Source: an uncultured Polycyclovorans sp.
GTDB taxonomy: Bacteria > Pseudomonadota > Gammaproteobacteria > Nevskiales > Nevskiaceae
Reading direction: 5' to 3'
Assembly (NCBI GenBank): GCA_936928855.1
Contig: CAKZHZ010000019.1
Span: 1-64,000, forward strand
Length of the DNA stretch: 64,000 nt
The position numbers were made by a program, and so were the translations under genes. Shown one piece after another: positions 1 to 8,936 of the stretch. Every line of letters begins with the position of its first letter. Within the stretch, counting starts at the first letter, position 1. The notes beneath the pieces are model-generated. The model was not told the origin of the DNA, made no database searches, and worked only from the letters and a program-made list of their open reading frames with translations.

Positions 1-48
1 TTCCCTTATCGCGCCGGCGACGCCCAGCCGATCCCGCTGCCGCCCTGA
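1..48 (+). CDS. C-terminal end of an unidentified protein (partial)
   Basis: Frame 1 is open from the first base and gives FPYRAGDAQPIPLPP before a TGA at 46-48. A stop followed after 22 bases by a hairpin (71-92) fits the 3' end of a real gene that starts outside the window. Fifteen residues are too few to assign a family. It may belong to a different source than the sequence after ~840. Confidence 0.3.
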   Translation, partial: FPYRAGDAQPIPLPP

Positions 49-70
49 TCGGCTGTTGCGCGGATGCAGC

Positions 71-92
71 GAGGGCGCCGTTCGGCGCCCTC
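71..92. terminator. GC-rich hairpin between two convergent gene ends
   Basis: A perfect 9-base inverted repeat (71-79 with 84-92) encloses the loop GTTC. It lies between a + strand stop at 48 and a - strand stop at 118, where a bidirectional terminator is expected. No run of T follows on either strand, so intrinsic termination is only plausible. Confidence 0.4.
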
Positions 93-117
93 GTCGTCTG
101 CAGCGTGCGCAAGCGCC

Positions 118-177
118 TCAGAAGTGCGGCTTTTCGTCCTCCGGCACATCCGCGAAGCGCTGGATCGCCTCCTGCTC
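118..177 (-). CDS. C-terminal end of an unidentified protein (partial)
   Basis: Reading the - strand, the frame ending at the TGA at 118-120 gives EQEAIQRFADVPEDEKPHF, a normal-looking charged C-terminus rather than GC-shadow sequence. Upstream (above ~177) the frame runs into the BamB fragment on the other strand, so the gene appears cut at a junction near 165-180. The family is not recognised. Confidence 0.3.
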   Translation of the reverse strand, partial: EQEAIQRFADVPEDEKPHF

Positions 178-838
178 CGCCCTGGCCCTGGCCGCCGCCC
201 TGCTGGCCGGCTGCTCCAGCGGTATCGAGAAGCCCCGTCCTGCCGCGCTGCAGCAGCTCAGCGCCCCCGTCACGCTGCAACCAGCCTGGAGCCAGCGCGT
301 CGGCGAGGCCCGCTTCCCGCTGCGCCTGGCCGTGGCCGGCGGCGTGGTCGTCACTGCATCGGATGACGGCAGCGTCGCGGCCTTCGACCTGACCAGCGGC
401 GCGCCGCGCTGGCGCGGCCAGGTGGATGCCAGGCTGTCCGCCGGCGTGGGCAGCGATGGCCGCTATGCCGCCGTCGTCACCGACCGCAACGAGGTCGTCC
501 CCTTCGACCAGGGCCGCGTGCTGTGGCGCCTGCCCGTGCCGGCCAAGGTGGTCACCGCGCCGCTGGTGGCCGGCGAGCGCGTCTTCGTGCAGGGCGTGGA
601 CCGCGCCGTCCACGCCTTCGACGTGCTGGACGGCCGCCGCCTGTGGGTCTTCCAGCGCGCCGGTGATGCGCTCACCCTGGCCCAGCCGGGCGTGCTGCAG
701 CCGGTGGCCAACACGCTGTGGGCCGGCGTCGGGCCGCGCCTGGTGGCGCTGGAGCCCGTGCGCGGCCAGCTCAAGCAGGACGTCATCGTCGCCACGCCGC
801 GCGGCGGCAACGAGGTCGAGCGCCTGGCCGACCTGGTG
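176..838 (+). pseudogene. bamB: BamB-like outer-membrane assembly lipoprotein, fragment
   Basis: The frame encodes a lipoprotein signal end with lipobox LAGC (about 206-217), then beta-propeller repeats typical of BamB: VTASDDGSVAAFDLTSG, a second blade around RVFVQGVDRAVHAFDVLDG, and IVATPRGGNEVERLADLV. BamB is the propeller scaffold of the BAM complex and is normally ~380 residues; only about 220 are here. No ATG or plausible start precedes the signal peptide; only a TTG at 56 opens the frame, through unrelated sequence. After LADLV the frame continues directly into MrpA, so both ends are broken. From memory of the family it resembles Burkholderiales BamB more than gammaproteobacterial BamB. 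A chimeric contig end is the simplest explanation; a real deletion fusion is the alternative. Confidence 0.7.
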
Positions 839-1093
839 CTGGCAAGTGCGGCCGGTCTGATCCTGACGGTGGTGCTGTGGCAGCTGCTGGCGGCCCGGCC
901 GCCGCCGGCCATCTCCGACTGGCTGGTGGCCAATGCGTATGACGGCGGACATGGACGCAACATTGTCAACGTGATCCTGGTCGACTTCCGTGCGCTCGAC
1001 ACACTGGGTGAGATCTTCGTGTTGGCGCTTGCCGCCGTCGGCGTATTCGCGCTGTTGCGAGGGCGCCCACCGGAACGCAAGGAGCGCGCATGA
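839..1093 (+). CDS. mrpA: MrpA Na+/H+ antiporter subunit A, C-terminal end only
   Basis: The last ~85 residues of this frame match the extreme C-terminus of MrpA/MnhA: a membrane segment (AAGLILTVVLWQLL), then GRNIVNVILVDFRALDTLGE and a final membrane helix. In intact MrpA (750-950 residues) this is the MrpE-like tail that docks to MrpB. The stop at 1091-1093 overlaps the mrpB start (ATGA), which shows this 3' end is authentic. The remainder of mrpA is absent because the frame is joined to a BamB fragment near 833-845. Confidence 0.8.
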   Translation: MASAAGLILTVVLWQLLAARPPPAISDWLVANAYDGGHGRNIVNVILVDFRALDTLGEIFVLALAAVGVFALLRGRPPERKERA

Positions 1094-1533
1094 AGTCCAC
1101 TTACAAGCCGCCGTCGCTGATTCTGCAGACCGCGTCCCAGTTGCTGCTGCCGTTGTTGTTGCTGTTGTCGGTGTTTTTGTTGTTGCGTGGTCATCACGAG
1201 CCCGGTGGCGGGTTCATCGGCGGGCTGGTGGCCGCCGCCGCCATCGCCCTGCATCTGTTCGCCACTGATATCCGGTCGGCGCGCGGCGTGCTGCGGATCG
1301 ATCCGCGCACCCTGATGGGCATCGGACTGCTGGTCGCGCTGGTGGCGGCATTTGTGGGGCCCTTGTCAGGCGCACCGCTGTTTACCGGCAAATGGGTCGA
1401 CCTGTATCTGCCCCTGCTGGGCGAGGTGCACGTGGGAACGCCGCTGCTGTTCGATTTTGGCGTGTACCTGGTGGTGATCGGCTCCGTGCTGACCTTCGTG
1501 CTCACCCTGGCGGAAGTCGAGGAGGATCTGTGA
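1090..1533 (+). CDS. mrpB: MrpB, Na+/H+ antiporter subunit B
   Basis: This 147-residue protein is a small membrane subunit of the Mrp (Mnh/Pha) cation:proton antiporter complex in the inner membrane. It shows four hydrophobic segments and the MnhB-family signature HHEPGGGFIGGLVAAAAIAL at about residues 35-54. Length is normal for the family. ATG at 1090 overlaps the mrpA stop, and the next gene starts inside its stop codon, so the operon is translationally coupled. Confidence 0.93.
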   Translation: MKSTYKPPSLILQTASQLLLPLLLLLSVFLLLRGHHEPGGGFIGGLVAAAAIALHLFATDIRSARGVLRIDPRTLMGIGLLVALVAAFVGPLSGAPLFTGKWVDLYLPLLGEVHVGTPLLFDFGVYLVVIGSVLTFVLTLAEVEEDL

Positions 1534-1882
1534 GCGGCATCGAACCCTGGCTGGCGGTGCTGATCGGCGTGCTCTACGCCTGCGCCTTCTACATGATGTT
1601 GCGGCGGTCCATGACCAAGACGCTGATCGGCCTGATCCTGTTGTCCAACGCTGCCAACCTGATGATCTTCGTGGCCGCCCGTGTGCGGGTGGCGCAGCCC
1701 GCACTGGTGCCGGAGGGACTCAGCGTGCCGACCACGGCGGTGGCCGACCCGCTGGCGCAGGCCTTCATTCTTACCGCCATCGTCATCGGTTTCGGTGTAC
1801 TGGCCTTCGCGGTGGTGCTGATCCATCGGGCGCACGAGGTGCTCGGAGTCGATGATTTCGATCAGCTCAAGGAGGACGTCGA

Positions 1883-1886
<4 letters not shown>
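1530..1886 (+). CDS. mrpC: MrpC, Na+/H+ antiporter subunit C (NuoK-like)
   Basis: This 118-residue, three-helix membrane protein is homologous to NuoK of complex I. The motif GLILLSNAANLMIF in the second helix and DPLAQAFILTAIVIG in the third are typical of MrpC. I chose the GTG at 1530, which overlaps the mrpB stop (GTGA) and gives the usual N-terminus; longer in-frame starts run back through mrpB sequence. Its own stop overlaps the GTG of mrpD. Confidence 0.92.
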
Positions 1887-3369
<1,483 letters not shown>

Positions 3370-3373
<4 letters not shown>

Positions 3374-3843
3374 TCCCCTACGTCTACAACATCAGCCTCA
3401 CCCTGGTGTGGGTCGGCATCACCGGCGAGGTGTCGCTGACCAACATGGGGGTCGGCTTCCTGATCGGCTACGCGATCCTCGCGTTTGCGCTGCCGGCGGA
3501 TCCCCGGTTTCGGGCCTACGCCCGCCGCCTGCCACTGCTGGTCCGGTTCCTGGTGATGTTCCTATGGGACATGCTGCGGTCGAATCTTCGTGTGGCCTAT
3601 GACGTGGTGACTCCGACGCATCTCATGCGACCGGCCATCATCCGGCTGCCGCTGGAGGCGAAGACGCCGGGGGAAATCACCCTGCTGGCCAATCTGATTT
3701 CCCTGACTCCGGGGACACTGTCGCTGGATGTCGACGAGGCGGGAAAGGCGCTGTTCGTGCACGTGATGTATCTCGATGACGAGCGCCAGACCCTGGCTGA
3801 ACTCAAGGCGCTGGAGCGCCGGCTGCTGGAGTTGATGCGATGA
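3370..3843 (+). CDS. mrpE: MrpE, Na+/H+ antiporter subunit E
   Basis: This 157-residue protein belongs to the MnhE family. Two or three N-terminal membrane helices are followed by a cytoplasmic domain containing LANLISLTPGTLSLDV, the family hallmark, and a C-terminal VHVMYLDD segment. Length is normal. It overlaps both neighbours by four bases, so it is made as part of the Mrp operon. Confidence 0.93.
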
Positions 3844-4139
3844 GCCCGCTGGTGGCAGGCCTGATCATGGCGATGTTGATGCTCGCCCTCGCGTTCTCCT
3901 GTGTCCGCCTGGTGCAGGGGCCGAGCATGGCGGACCGGGTCGTCGCACTGGAAGTGATCTCCAGCATTCTCATCGGCCTGCTGGCCACCTATGCGGTTTA
4001 CTACAAGATCCCGCAGGCGCTGGATGTGGCGATGGTCCTTGCGCTGACCGGGTTCCTGGCGGCGGTCGGGGTGTCCCGCTACCTGGTTCGGCGCAAGGGC
4101 GGGCACTCCGGTCCCCCCCGGCAAGGAGGTGCGGAATGA
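3840..4139 (+). CDS. mrpF: MrpF, Na+/H+ antiporter subunit F
   Basis: This is a 99-residue, three-helix membrane protein. The segment RLVQGPSMADRVVALEVIS at about residues 23-41 is the conserved MrpF/PhaF loop, and DVAMVLALTGFLAAVGVSRY is the third helix. A short glycine/proline-rich tail extends past the usual end. It overlaps mrpE and mrpG by four bases each. Confidence 0.92.
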   Translation: MSPLVAGLIMAMLMLALAFSCVRLVQGPSMADRVVALEVISSILIGLLATYAVYYKIPQALDVAMVLALTGFLAAVGVSRYLVRRKGGHSGPPRQGGAE

Positions 4140-4528
4140 AAATGCTGGCCGACGGCATCATGCTCAGTGGTGCAGTCTTCATGCTGCTGGCCGCCATCGG
4201 GGCGGTGCGCATGCCGGATCTGCTGACCCGCATGCACGCCACAACCAAGGCCGGCGCTTTCGGCGCCGGGCTGATGTTGCTGGGGGTATCGATGGAGTTC
4301 ACCGAGCTCAGCATGATGGTGCGGGCCCTGGTGATCCTGCTGTTCATCCTGCTCACCTCGCCGGTGGCGGCGCATGCCATCGGGCATGCGGGCTATGTCA
4401 CCGGGGCACGACTCTGGGAAGGAACCCTGAAGGATGACCTGAAACGGCAAGGGGCTCGTCAGGAAGCTGCAGTGGCGGATGCCAGGCCCGCGCGGCCGGG
4501 GTCGGAAGGCGAACCGCCAGCCACTTGA
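4136..4528 (+). CDS. mrpG: MrpG, Na+/H+ antiporter subunit G
   Basis: This 130-residue protein has three membrane helices and the MnhG motif VRMPDLLTRMHATTKAGAFG at about residues 23-42. The conserved body ends around WEGTLKDDLK (~105); the remaining ~25 residues are Ala/Arg/Pro-rich and lie on DNA that also encodes the C-terminus of the convergent M14 peptidase (131 bases shared). It is the last gene of the Mrp operon. Confidence 0.9.
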   Translation: MKMLADGIMLSGAVFMLLAAIGAVRMPDLLTRMHATTKAGAFGAGLMLLGVSMEFTELSMMVRALVILLFILLTSPVAAHAIGHAGYVTGARLWEGTLKDDLKRQGARQEAAVADARPARPGSEGEPPAT

Positions 4529-5360
4529 GCATGTCGGTCCAGATGCGTTGCGATTGCGCCCGTGTCGGCATGATGCCGGCATGCGGCAGCTCCAGCGTGA
4601 TGACCGGAATCGCCAGATCGACCCCGGCGAAGTTGCCCAGCGACCCTGGATAGGTGCCCAGCTGATTGAGGCGCAGCAGCCCGAATCGTTGCGGTGGGCG
4701 CTGCGGCCCGTCGAAGTCGAGTACGCCATAGGGGGCGTGGATGGACACGATCGCATGGGGCTCGAAGCGCCGGATCTGCTCGGTCAGCCACACCGTCTCC
4801 GGCTCGGAAAGGGCCCGCGGTCCGGGGTAGCGCCGAGGGTCGGCGCCGGTCCGCTGTCGCCAATAGGACAAGGCCCGGTTGTGCCAGTCCAGTGACGGAA
4901 AGTTGCGGTTGAGGTCAACGCCACCGCGATTCATCCGCCACGATGGCGAGCGCAGCAGGCCGTCCGGGTTGGCGCTCGGGATCACCCGCCAGCGGAACGG
5001 CTGCAGGCGTTCCTCTTCCAGCCGCCGCATCCAGTCGAAGACGATGCTCACCGAGGTCAGCTCGTCGCCGTGAATGCCGCCGATCATCAGGACCCGGCGC
5101 GGGTTGGCCGTCTCTGGGCGTGGCGGGTAGTCCCGGTAGAGCAGCGGAAAGCCGGCCTGGCTCGCGGCATCGGCCTCGAATTCGGCGGCCCTGCAGAAGG
5201 CGCTGTCGACACTGCGCAGCCGTTGTCCCAGCCGCTCGCAGGCGTGGTCCACCGAGGCCAGTGGCAACATAGGGGCCGCGGTTGCGGGCAGCGCAGCAAC
5301 AAAAAGCCCGGCCATCAGCCGGGCTCGAAGTGCGCGGAACCGCCGTTCAGGGCTTGGCAC
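4398..5360 (-). CDS. M14-family zinc carboxypeptidase / murein peptide amidase-like, exported
   Basis: The 320-residue product has a hydrophobic signal segment (about residues 15-29, ending ATAAP) and an M14 metallopeptidase core. The first zinc motif is HGDE (His97, Glu100), substrate-binding residues lie in DLNRNFP (149-155), the third zinc ligand is His208 in SIHAPYG, and the catalytic glutamate is Glu257 in TLELPHA. The short single-domain form resembles MpaA-like enzymes that cleave gamma-D-glutamyl-DAP bonds of murein peptides; the true substrate is not shown. The ATG at 5360 overlaps the dsbA 3' end by 14 bases; a second ATG at 5315 would also give a signal peptide. An intrinsic terminator sits inside its signal-peptide codons (5305-5325). 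Confidence 0.8.
   Translation of the reverse strand: MPSPERRFRALRARLMAGLFVAALPATAAPMLPLASVDHACERLGQRLRSVDSAFCRAAEFEADAASQAGFPLLYRDYPPRPETANPRRVLMIGGIHGDELTSVSIVFDWMRRLEEERLQPFRWRVIPSANPDGLLRSPSWRMNRGGVDLNRNFPSLDWHNRALSYWRQRTGADPRRYPGPRALSEPETVWLTEQIRRFEPHAIVSIHAPYGVLDFDGPQRPPQRFGLLRLNQLGTYPGSLGNFAGVDLAIPVITLELPHAGIMPTRAQSQRIWTDMLKWLAVRLPTPAARAWHPPLQLPDEPLAVSGHPSGFLPRVVPR
5305..5325 (-). terminator. Intrinsic terminator of the cyt c4-dsbA operon, inside the downstream coding region
   Basis: On the - strand an 8-base stem (AGCCCGGC / GCCGGGCT) with loop TGATG is followed at once by TTTTTGTTG, a canonical intrinsic terminator. It lies ~20 bases past the dsbA stop, and within codons ~12-19 of the M14 peptidase frame that begins at 5360. 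Confidence 0.75.
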
Positions 5361-6012
5361 GTTCCTGTCGAACCTTCTCGATCAGCATGTCGGCGAGGTC
5401 GACCATCTCGTCGAAGCCGCCCGCCAGGCTCGGGTTGGTGTAGTACTTGCCCCCCACCACTAGCGTCGGCGTGCTGGTGACGCCATAGCCGCGCGACAGC
5501 GACTCGGCGCGACGCACCCGAGCATCCACGGCAAAGCCCTTCAGGGTGTTTTCGACCACATCCGGCATGATCGGACTGTTCGCTTCGAACACGCCCACGA
5601 TCTGGGCTTCGGTGGACAGCGGCAGGTGCCGCACATGCATGGCTTCGAACAGCTTGGGGTGCACGCTGTCGATCAGCTTGAGGGTTTCGGCGGTGTAGTA
5701 GGCCTTGCTGTGCAACAGCCCGATCGGGCGTCCAAGGCTGTTCGGGACCCGCACGAAATCGACATCGGCCGGCAGCCGTTCGGCCCAGGGCTCGACCGTG
5801 GCCTCGAAGTTGTAGCAGTGGCCGCAGCCGTACCAGAAGAACTCTTCAACCGCGATACGCTTGTTGTCCGAAGGCTCGGCCACCTCGCGCACCACCTTGT
5901 AGTGTTTGCCCTCCACATACTCGCTGGCGTCCTTGGCGGAGCAGGCCAGGGTGAAAAGGCTCAGGGAGGTGGCCGCGATGGCGGCAAACAGGCGGAAGGA
6001 CATGCGCAACAC
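5347..6012 (-). CDS. dsbA: Thiol:disulfide interchange protein DsbA
   Basis: This 221-residue periplasmic oxidase introduces disulfides into exported proteins. The thioredoxin active site CGHC (Cys63, Cys66) is in EEFFWYGCGHCYNFE, followed by the DsbA helical insertion and the cis-proline loop TSTPTLVV (about 182-189). The N-terminus is a signal peptide; LFTLACSAKD could be either an ordinary cleavage site or a weak lipobox. It lies 9 bases downstream of cytochrome c4, an arrangement common in pseudomonad-like bacteria, and ends in the terminator at 5305-5325. Confidence 0.95.
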   Translation of the reverse strand: MLRMSFRLFAAIAATSLSLFTLACSAKDASEYVEGKHYKVVREVAEPSDNKRIAVEEFFWYGCGHCYNFEATVEPWAERLPADVDFVRVPNSLGRPIGLLHSKAYYTAETLKLIDSVHPKLFEAMHVRHLPLSTEAQIVGVFEANSPIMPDVVENTLKGFAVDARVRRAESLSRGYGVTSTPTLVVGGKYYTNPSLAGGFDEMVDLADMLIEKVRQERAKP

Positions 6013-6021
6013 TCCTGTGTC

Positions 6022-6648
6022 TTATTGAAGACCGGTGAGATAGGAGGCCAGGGCCTCGATCTCCTCGTCGGTGAGATGCTTGGCCACGGCGGTCATCATC
6101 TGACCGTTGTGGGTGGCGGAACGTTCCCCGGCGCGGTAGGCCCGCAGCGCGTTGGCGGCGTAGGTGGCCTGCTGGCCCGCGACGTGCGGATAGCCGGCGG
6201 CCGGGTTGCCGGTCCCGGTGGGGCCATGGCAGCCGGCGCAGCCGGGGATGCCGCGTTCAGTGTCGCCCGCCCGGTACAGGGGCTGCGCGATGGCGACAGC
6301 CGCTTCGCTGGCGACGCCCGGCTTGGCGGTCTGCGCGGCGTAGTAGGCGGCGAGGTCGGCGATGTCCTCGTCGGACAGGTTGGCGGCCTGCGAAGACATC
6401 AGCACGTTGTTGCGGGCGCCGGAGCGGAACGCTTCCAGCTGTGCCGCCAGGTAAACCTCGCCCTGGCCGGCCAGGCTGGGCCATTCAGGGTTGCCGCTGT
6501 TGCCCTTGGGGCCATGGCAGGCCATGCAGGTGGCGGCCTTGGCTTCGCCCTTGCCGGCATCGCCGCCGGTGAACAGATTGCCTTCGGCGGATTCAGCCGC
6601 TGCCACCAGGGGCAGGCAGAGGGTGAGGGCGAGGACCAGACGCTTCAT
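6022..6648 (-). CDS. Dihaem cytochrome c4
   Basis: This 208-residue periplasmic protein has a signal peptide (residues 1-18) and two c-type haem sites: CMACH at 41-45 and CAGCH at 137-141. The two halves are homologous, each with a methionine-bearing helix (for example VLMSSQA near 84) that supplies the second axial ligand. Cytochrome c4 passes electrons to terminal oxidases. It is transcribed divergently from engB and heads the operon with dsbA. Confidence 0.95.
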   Translation of the reverse strand: MKRLVLALTLCLPLVAAAESAEGNLFTGGDAGKGEAKAATCMACHGPKGNSGNPEWPSLAGQGEVYLAAQLEAFRSGARNNVLMSSQAANLSDEDIADLAAYYAAQTAKPGVASEAAVAIAQPLYRAGDTERGIPGCAGCHGPTGTGNPAAGYPHVAGQQATYAANALRAYRAGERSATHNGQMMTAVAKHLTDEEIEALASYLTGLQ

Positions 6649-6744
6649 GAATGGAAAACTCCGCAGGTGCGCACGGCCGGGCTGGCGGCAAGTGCGGCAA
6701 ATCGTTGAAGATGAGCGCTGATTCTACACGCTCGCAGCCCGTTG

Positions 6745-7380
6745 ATGACACCAAATCCCTTTGCCCGGGCCCAGTTCCTGCTTTCCTGCGCACAGACGCG
6801 CCAGCTGCCCGAGGACGCCGTCCCCGAGGTGGCATTCGCCGGGCGCTCCAATGCCGGCAAGTCCTCGGCGCTCAATGCCTTGTGCAGCCAGAAGCAGCTC
6901 GCGCGGGTCTCCAAGACCCCGGGGCGCACCCAGCTGATCAACCTGTTCGAGATTCCGGGGGCGCGGCTGGTCGACCTGCCGGGCTACGGCTATGCCCAGG
7001 TGCCCGGCGAGATGCGCCGCGACTGGGGCAAGCTGATCGGGGCCTACATGGAGACCCGCAGCAATCTCACCGGGGTGGTGCTGATCATGGACATCCGCCA
7101 TCCGCTGACCGATTTCGATCTGCAGATGCTGGACTGGGCGGCTGGGCGCCAGATGCGCATGCACCTCCTGCTGACCAAGGCCGACAAGCTCGGTTTCGGC
7201 GCGGCCAAGAACACCCTGTTGAAAGTCCAGAAGGCCATTGTCGAGCGTGCCCAGCCGGAAACCACCACGGCCCTGTTCTCGGCGGTCAGCCGCCAGGGGC
7301 TGGACCCCGCGCGTGCCCTGCTGATGCAATGGCTGGGGCTCAAACCCTCATCGACCGGAGCTTCCGATGTCCAAGCCTGA
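6745..7380 (+). CDS. engB: Ribosome biogenesis GTPase EngB (YihA/YsxC)
   Basis: This 211-residue small GTPase acts in 50S subunit assembly. The P-loop is GRSNAGKSS (33-41), G2 lies in SKTPGRTQ, G3 is DLPG (77-80) and G4 is TKAD. A TTG lies immediately before the chosen ATG; I prefer the ATG at 6745, which gives the usual N-terminus. It is divergent from the cytochrome c4 gene, the conserved gammaproteobacterial arrangement, and overlaps the next gene by 14 bases. Confidence 0.95.
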   Translation: MTPNPFARAQFLLSCAQTRQLPEDAVPEVAFAGRSNAGKSSALNALCSQKQLARVSKTPGRTQLINLFEIPGARLVDLPGYGYAQVPGEMRRDWGKLIGAYMETRSNLTGVVLIMDIRHPLTDFDLQMLDWAAGRQMRMHLLLTKADKLGFGAAKNTLLKVQKAIVERAQPETTTALFSAVSRQGLDPARALLMQWLGLKPSSTGASDVQA

Positions 7381-8605
7381 GTTTGACCTGATCGTTTTCG
7401 GTGCCACCAGTTTCGTTGGACAGATCCTCACCCGCTATCTCTACGAGCGTCACGGGGCCTCGGGCGGGGAAGTGCGCTGGGCCATGGCCGGGCGTTCCAC
7501 GGCCAAACTGGAGCAGCTGCGCGCGACGCTGGGTACGGGCAGTGAGGCGCTGCCGATCCTCATTGCCGACGCCGCGGACCTGGATGCGCTCAAGGCGCTG
7601 TGCGGACGCACGCGGACCGTGGTGTCCACCGTCGGCCCGTACGCCCTGTTCGGCACGCCGCTGGTCGAGGCCTGTGTGCAAACCGGCACCGACTACTGCG
7701 ACCTCACCGGCGAAGTGCAGTGGATCGACGAGATGATCCGCCGCTTCGAGCCCCAGGCGAAGGCGTCCGGCGCCCGCATCGTGCATTGCTGCGGCTTTGA
7801 TTCGATTCCGTCGGACCTCGGCAACTGGGTGCTGCAGCAGGCCGCGCAGACCCGGTTCGGGGCGCCGTGCACGCGCGTGAAGATGCGCGTGAAAGCGCTG
7901 CGCGGAGGCTTTTCCGGGGGCACCGTCGCCAGCCTGATGAACGTGGTGAAGCTGGCCACCCAGGATCCCGACCTGCGCAAGCGCCTGGGCGACCCCTACC
8001 TGCTGTGCCCACCGGATGCCCGGGGGCAGGGCCGCCAGCCTGACGTTAAGGGCCCGAGCTTCGATGCCGAGTTCAAGGGCTGGTCGGCCCCCTTCGTGAT
8101 GGCCGCCATCAACACGCGCGTAGTGCAGCGTTCCAACGGGGTGGCGGGCCAGCCCTGGGGCACGCGCTTCCAGTACGACGAGGGGATGATGACCGGCCCC
8201 GGACTGCGCGGGCGCATGACTGCGATCAGTGTCACGGCGGGCTTGGCCGGCTTCATGCTGGGCACCGCCCTGTCGCCGGTGCGTTGGGTGCTGGAGCGGT
8301 ACGTGGTGCCGAAGCCCGGCGAAGGCCCGACACCCGAACAGCAGCGCACCGGCTTCTTCGACCTGCGGTTCCACGGTCGCACCGATGATGGCCGCAGCCT
8401 GCGCGCCAAGGTCACCGGCGATCGCGATCCCGGCTACGGCTCCACCGGCAAGATGCTGGGCGAGGCGGGCGCCTGCCTGGCACTGGACATCCCCGACCTG
8501 CCCGGCGGCTTCTGGACCCCCTCCACCGCCTTCGGCCAGAAACTGGTGGACCGCCTCCAGACGCACGCCGGCCTCCAGTTCGCGGTGGAGCCGGCGGAAG
8601 CCTGA
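7367..8605 (+). CDS. Saccharopine dehydrogenase-like / trans-acting enoyl reductase family protein
   Basis: This 412-residue protein starts with a Rossmann nucleotide-binding fold (FDLIVFGATSFVGQILTRYL, residues 6-25), followed by the family motifs VVSTVGPYALFGTPLV and YCDLTGEVQWI, then CCGFDSIPSDLG. This is the membrane-associated saccharopine reductase-like group, which includes mycobacterial trans-acting enoyl reductases; in bacteria of this type the substrate is unknown. A hydrophobic stretch around residue 290 may be a membrane anchor. It overlaps the end of engB by 14 bases, so the pair is probably co-transcribed. Confidence 0.82.
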   Translation: MSKPEFDLIVFGATSFVGQILTRYLYERHGASGGEVRWAMAGRSTAKLEQLRATLGTGSEALPILIADAADLDALKALCGRTRTVVSTVGPYALFGTPLVEACVQTGTDYCDLTGEVQWIDEMIRRFEPQAKASGARIVHCCGFDSIPSDLGNWVLQQAAQTRFGAPCTRVKMRVKALRGGFSGGTVASLMNVVKLATQDPDLRKRLGDPYLLCPPDARGQGRQPDVKGPSFDAEFKGWSAPFVMAAINTRVVQRSNGVAGQPWGTRFQYDEGMMTGPGLRGRMTAISVTAGLAGFMLGTALSPVRWVLERYVVPKPGEGPTPEQQRTGFFDLRFHGRTDDGRSLRAKVTGDRDPGYGSTGKMLGEAGACLALDIPDLPGGFWTPSTAFGQKLVDRLQTHAGLQFAVEPAEA

Positions 8606-8782
8606 GCCGCCGCGCGGCGCCTTCCGCCGAAGCAGTCACGACAACGATATGACGTTGAAATCGGCGTGAAGCGTCTTTGTCTCGGAACGATCGCCCGCTG
8701 TAGCGCGTTGTGAGCGACGGCCGCTTGTGCGGCGCCGGCGCGCAGGAAGCGCAGTGTATCGGGCTCATACATGAGCATTTGT

Positions 8783-8815
8783 CAGGCACATCCCTGTGCC
8801 TGCCCCCTTCGGGGC
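8783..8815. repeat. Two adjoining hairpins, REP-like
   Basis: A perfect 8-base stem (8783-8790 with 8795-8802, loop TCCC) is followed directly by a 5-base stem (8802-8806 with 8811-8815, loop CTTC). Closely spaced GC hairpins between convergent genes resemble REP-type intergenic elements or a tail-to-tail terminator. Only one copy is seen in this window, so a repeat family is unproven. Confidence 0.35.
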
Positions 8816-8907
8816 TACGCGCAGTTTTCGTTCCAGACAAAACTGTCGAGCACCGCCGGCTTGCAGCCAGTCGAGCGCAGTAGTTTCACGGCGATTTCAT
8901 AAGAAAG

Positions 8908-8936
8908 CGCCCGGTGATCGGGGATATCACCGGGCG
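8908..8936 (-). terminator. Possible polA terminator
   Basis: An 11-base perfect inverted repeat (8908-8918 with 8926-8936) has a 7-base loop. On the - strand it is followed by CTTTCTTATG, a weak T-rich tract. It lies about 260 bases downstream of the polA stop, further than usual, so it could instead be a structure of other function. Confidence 0.4.
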
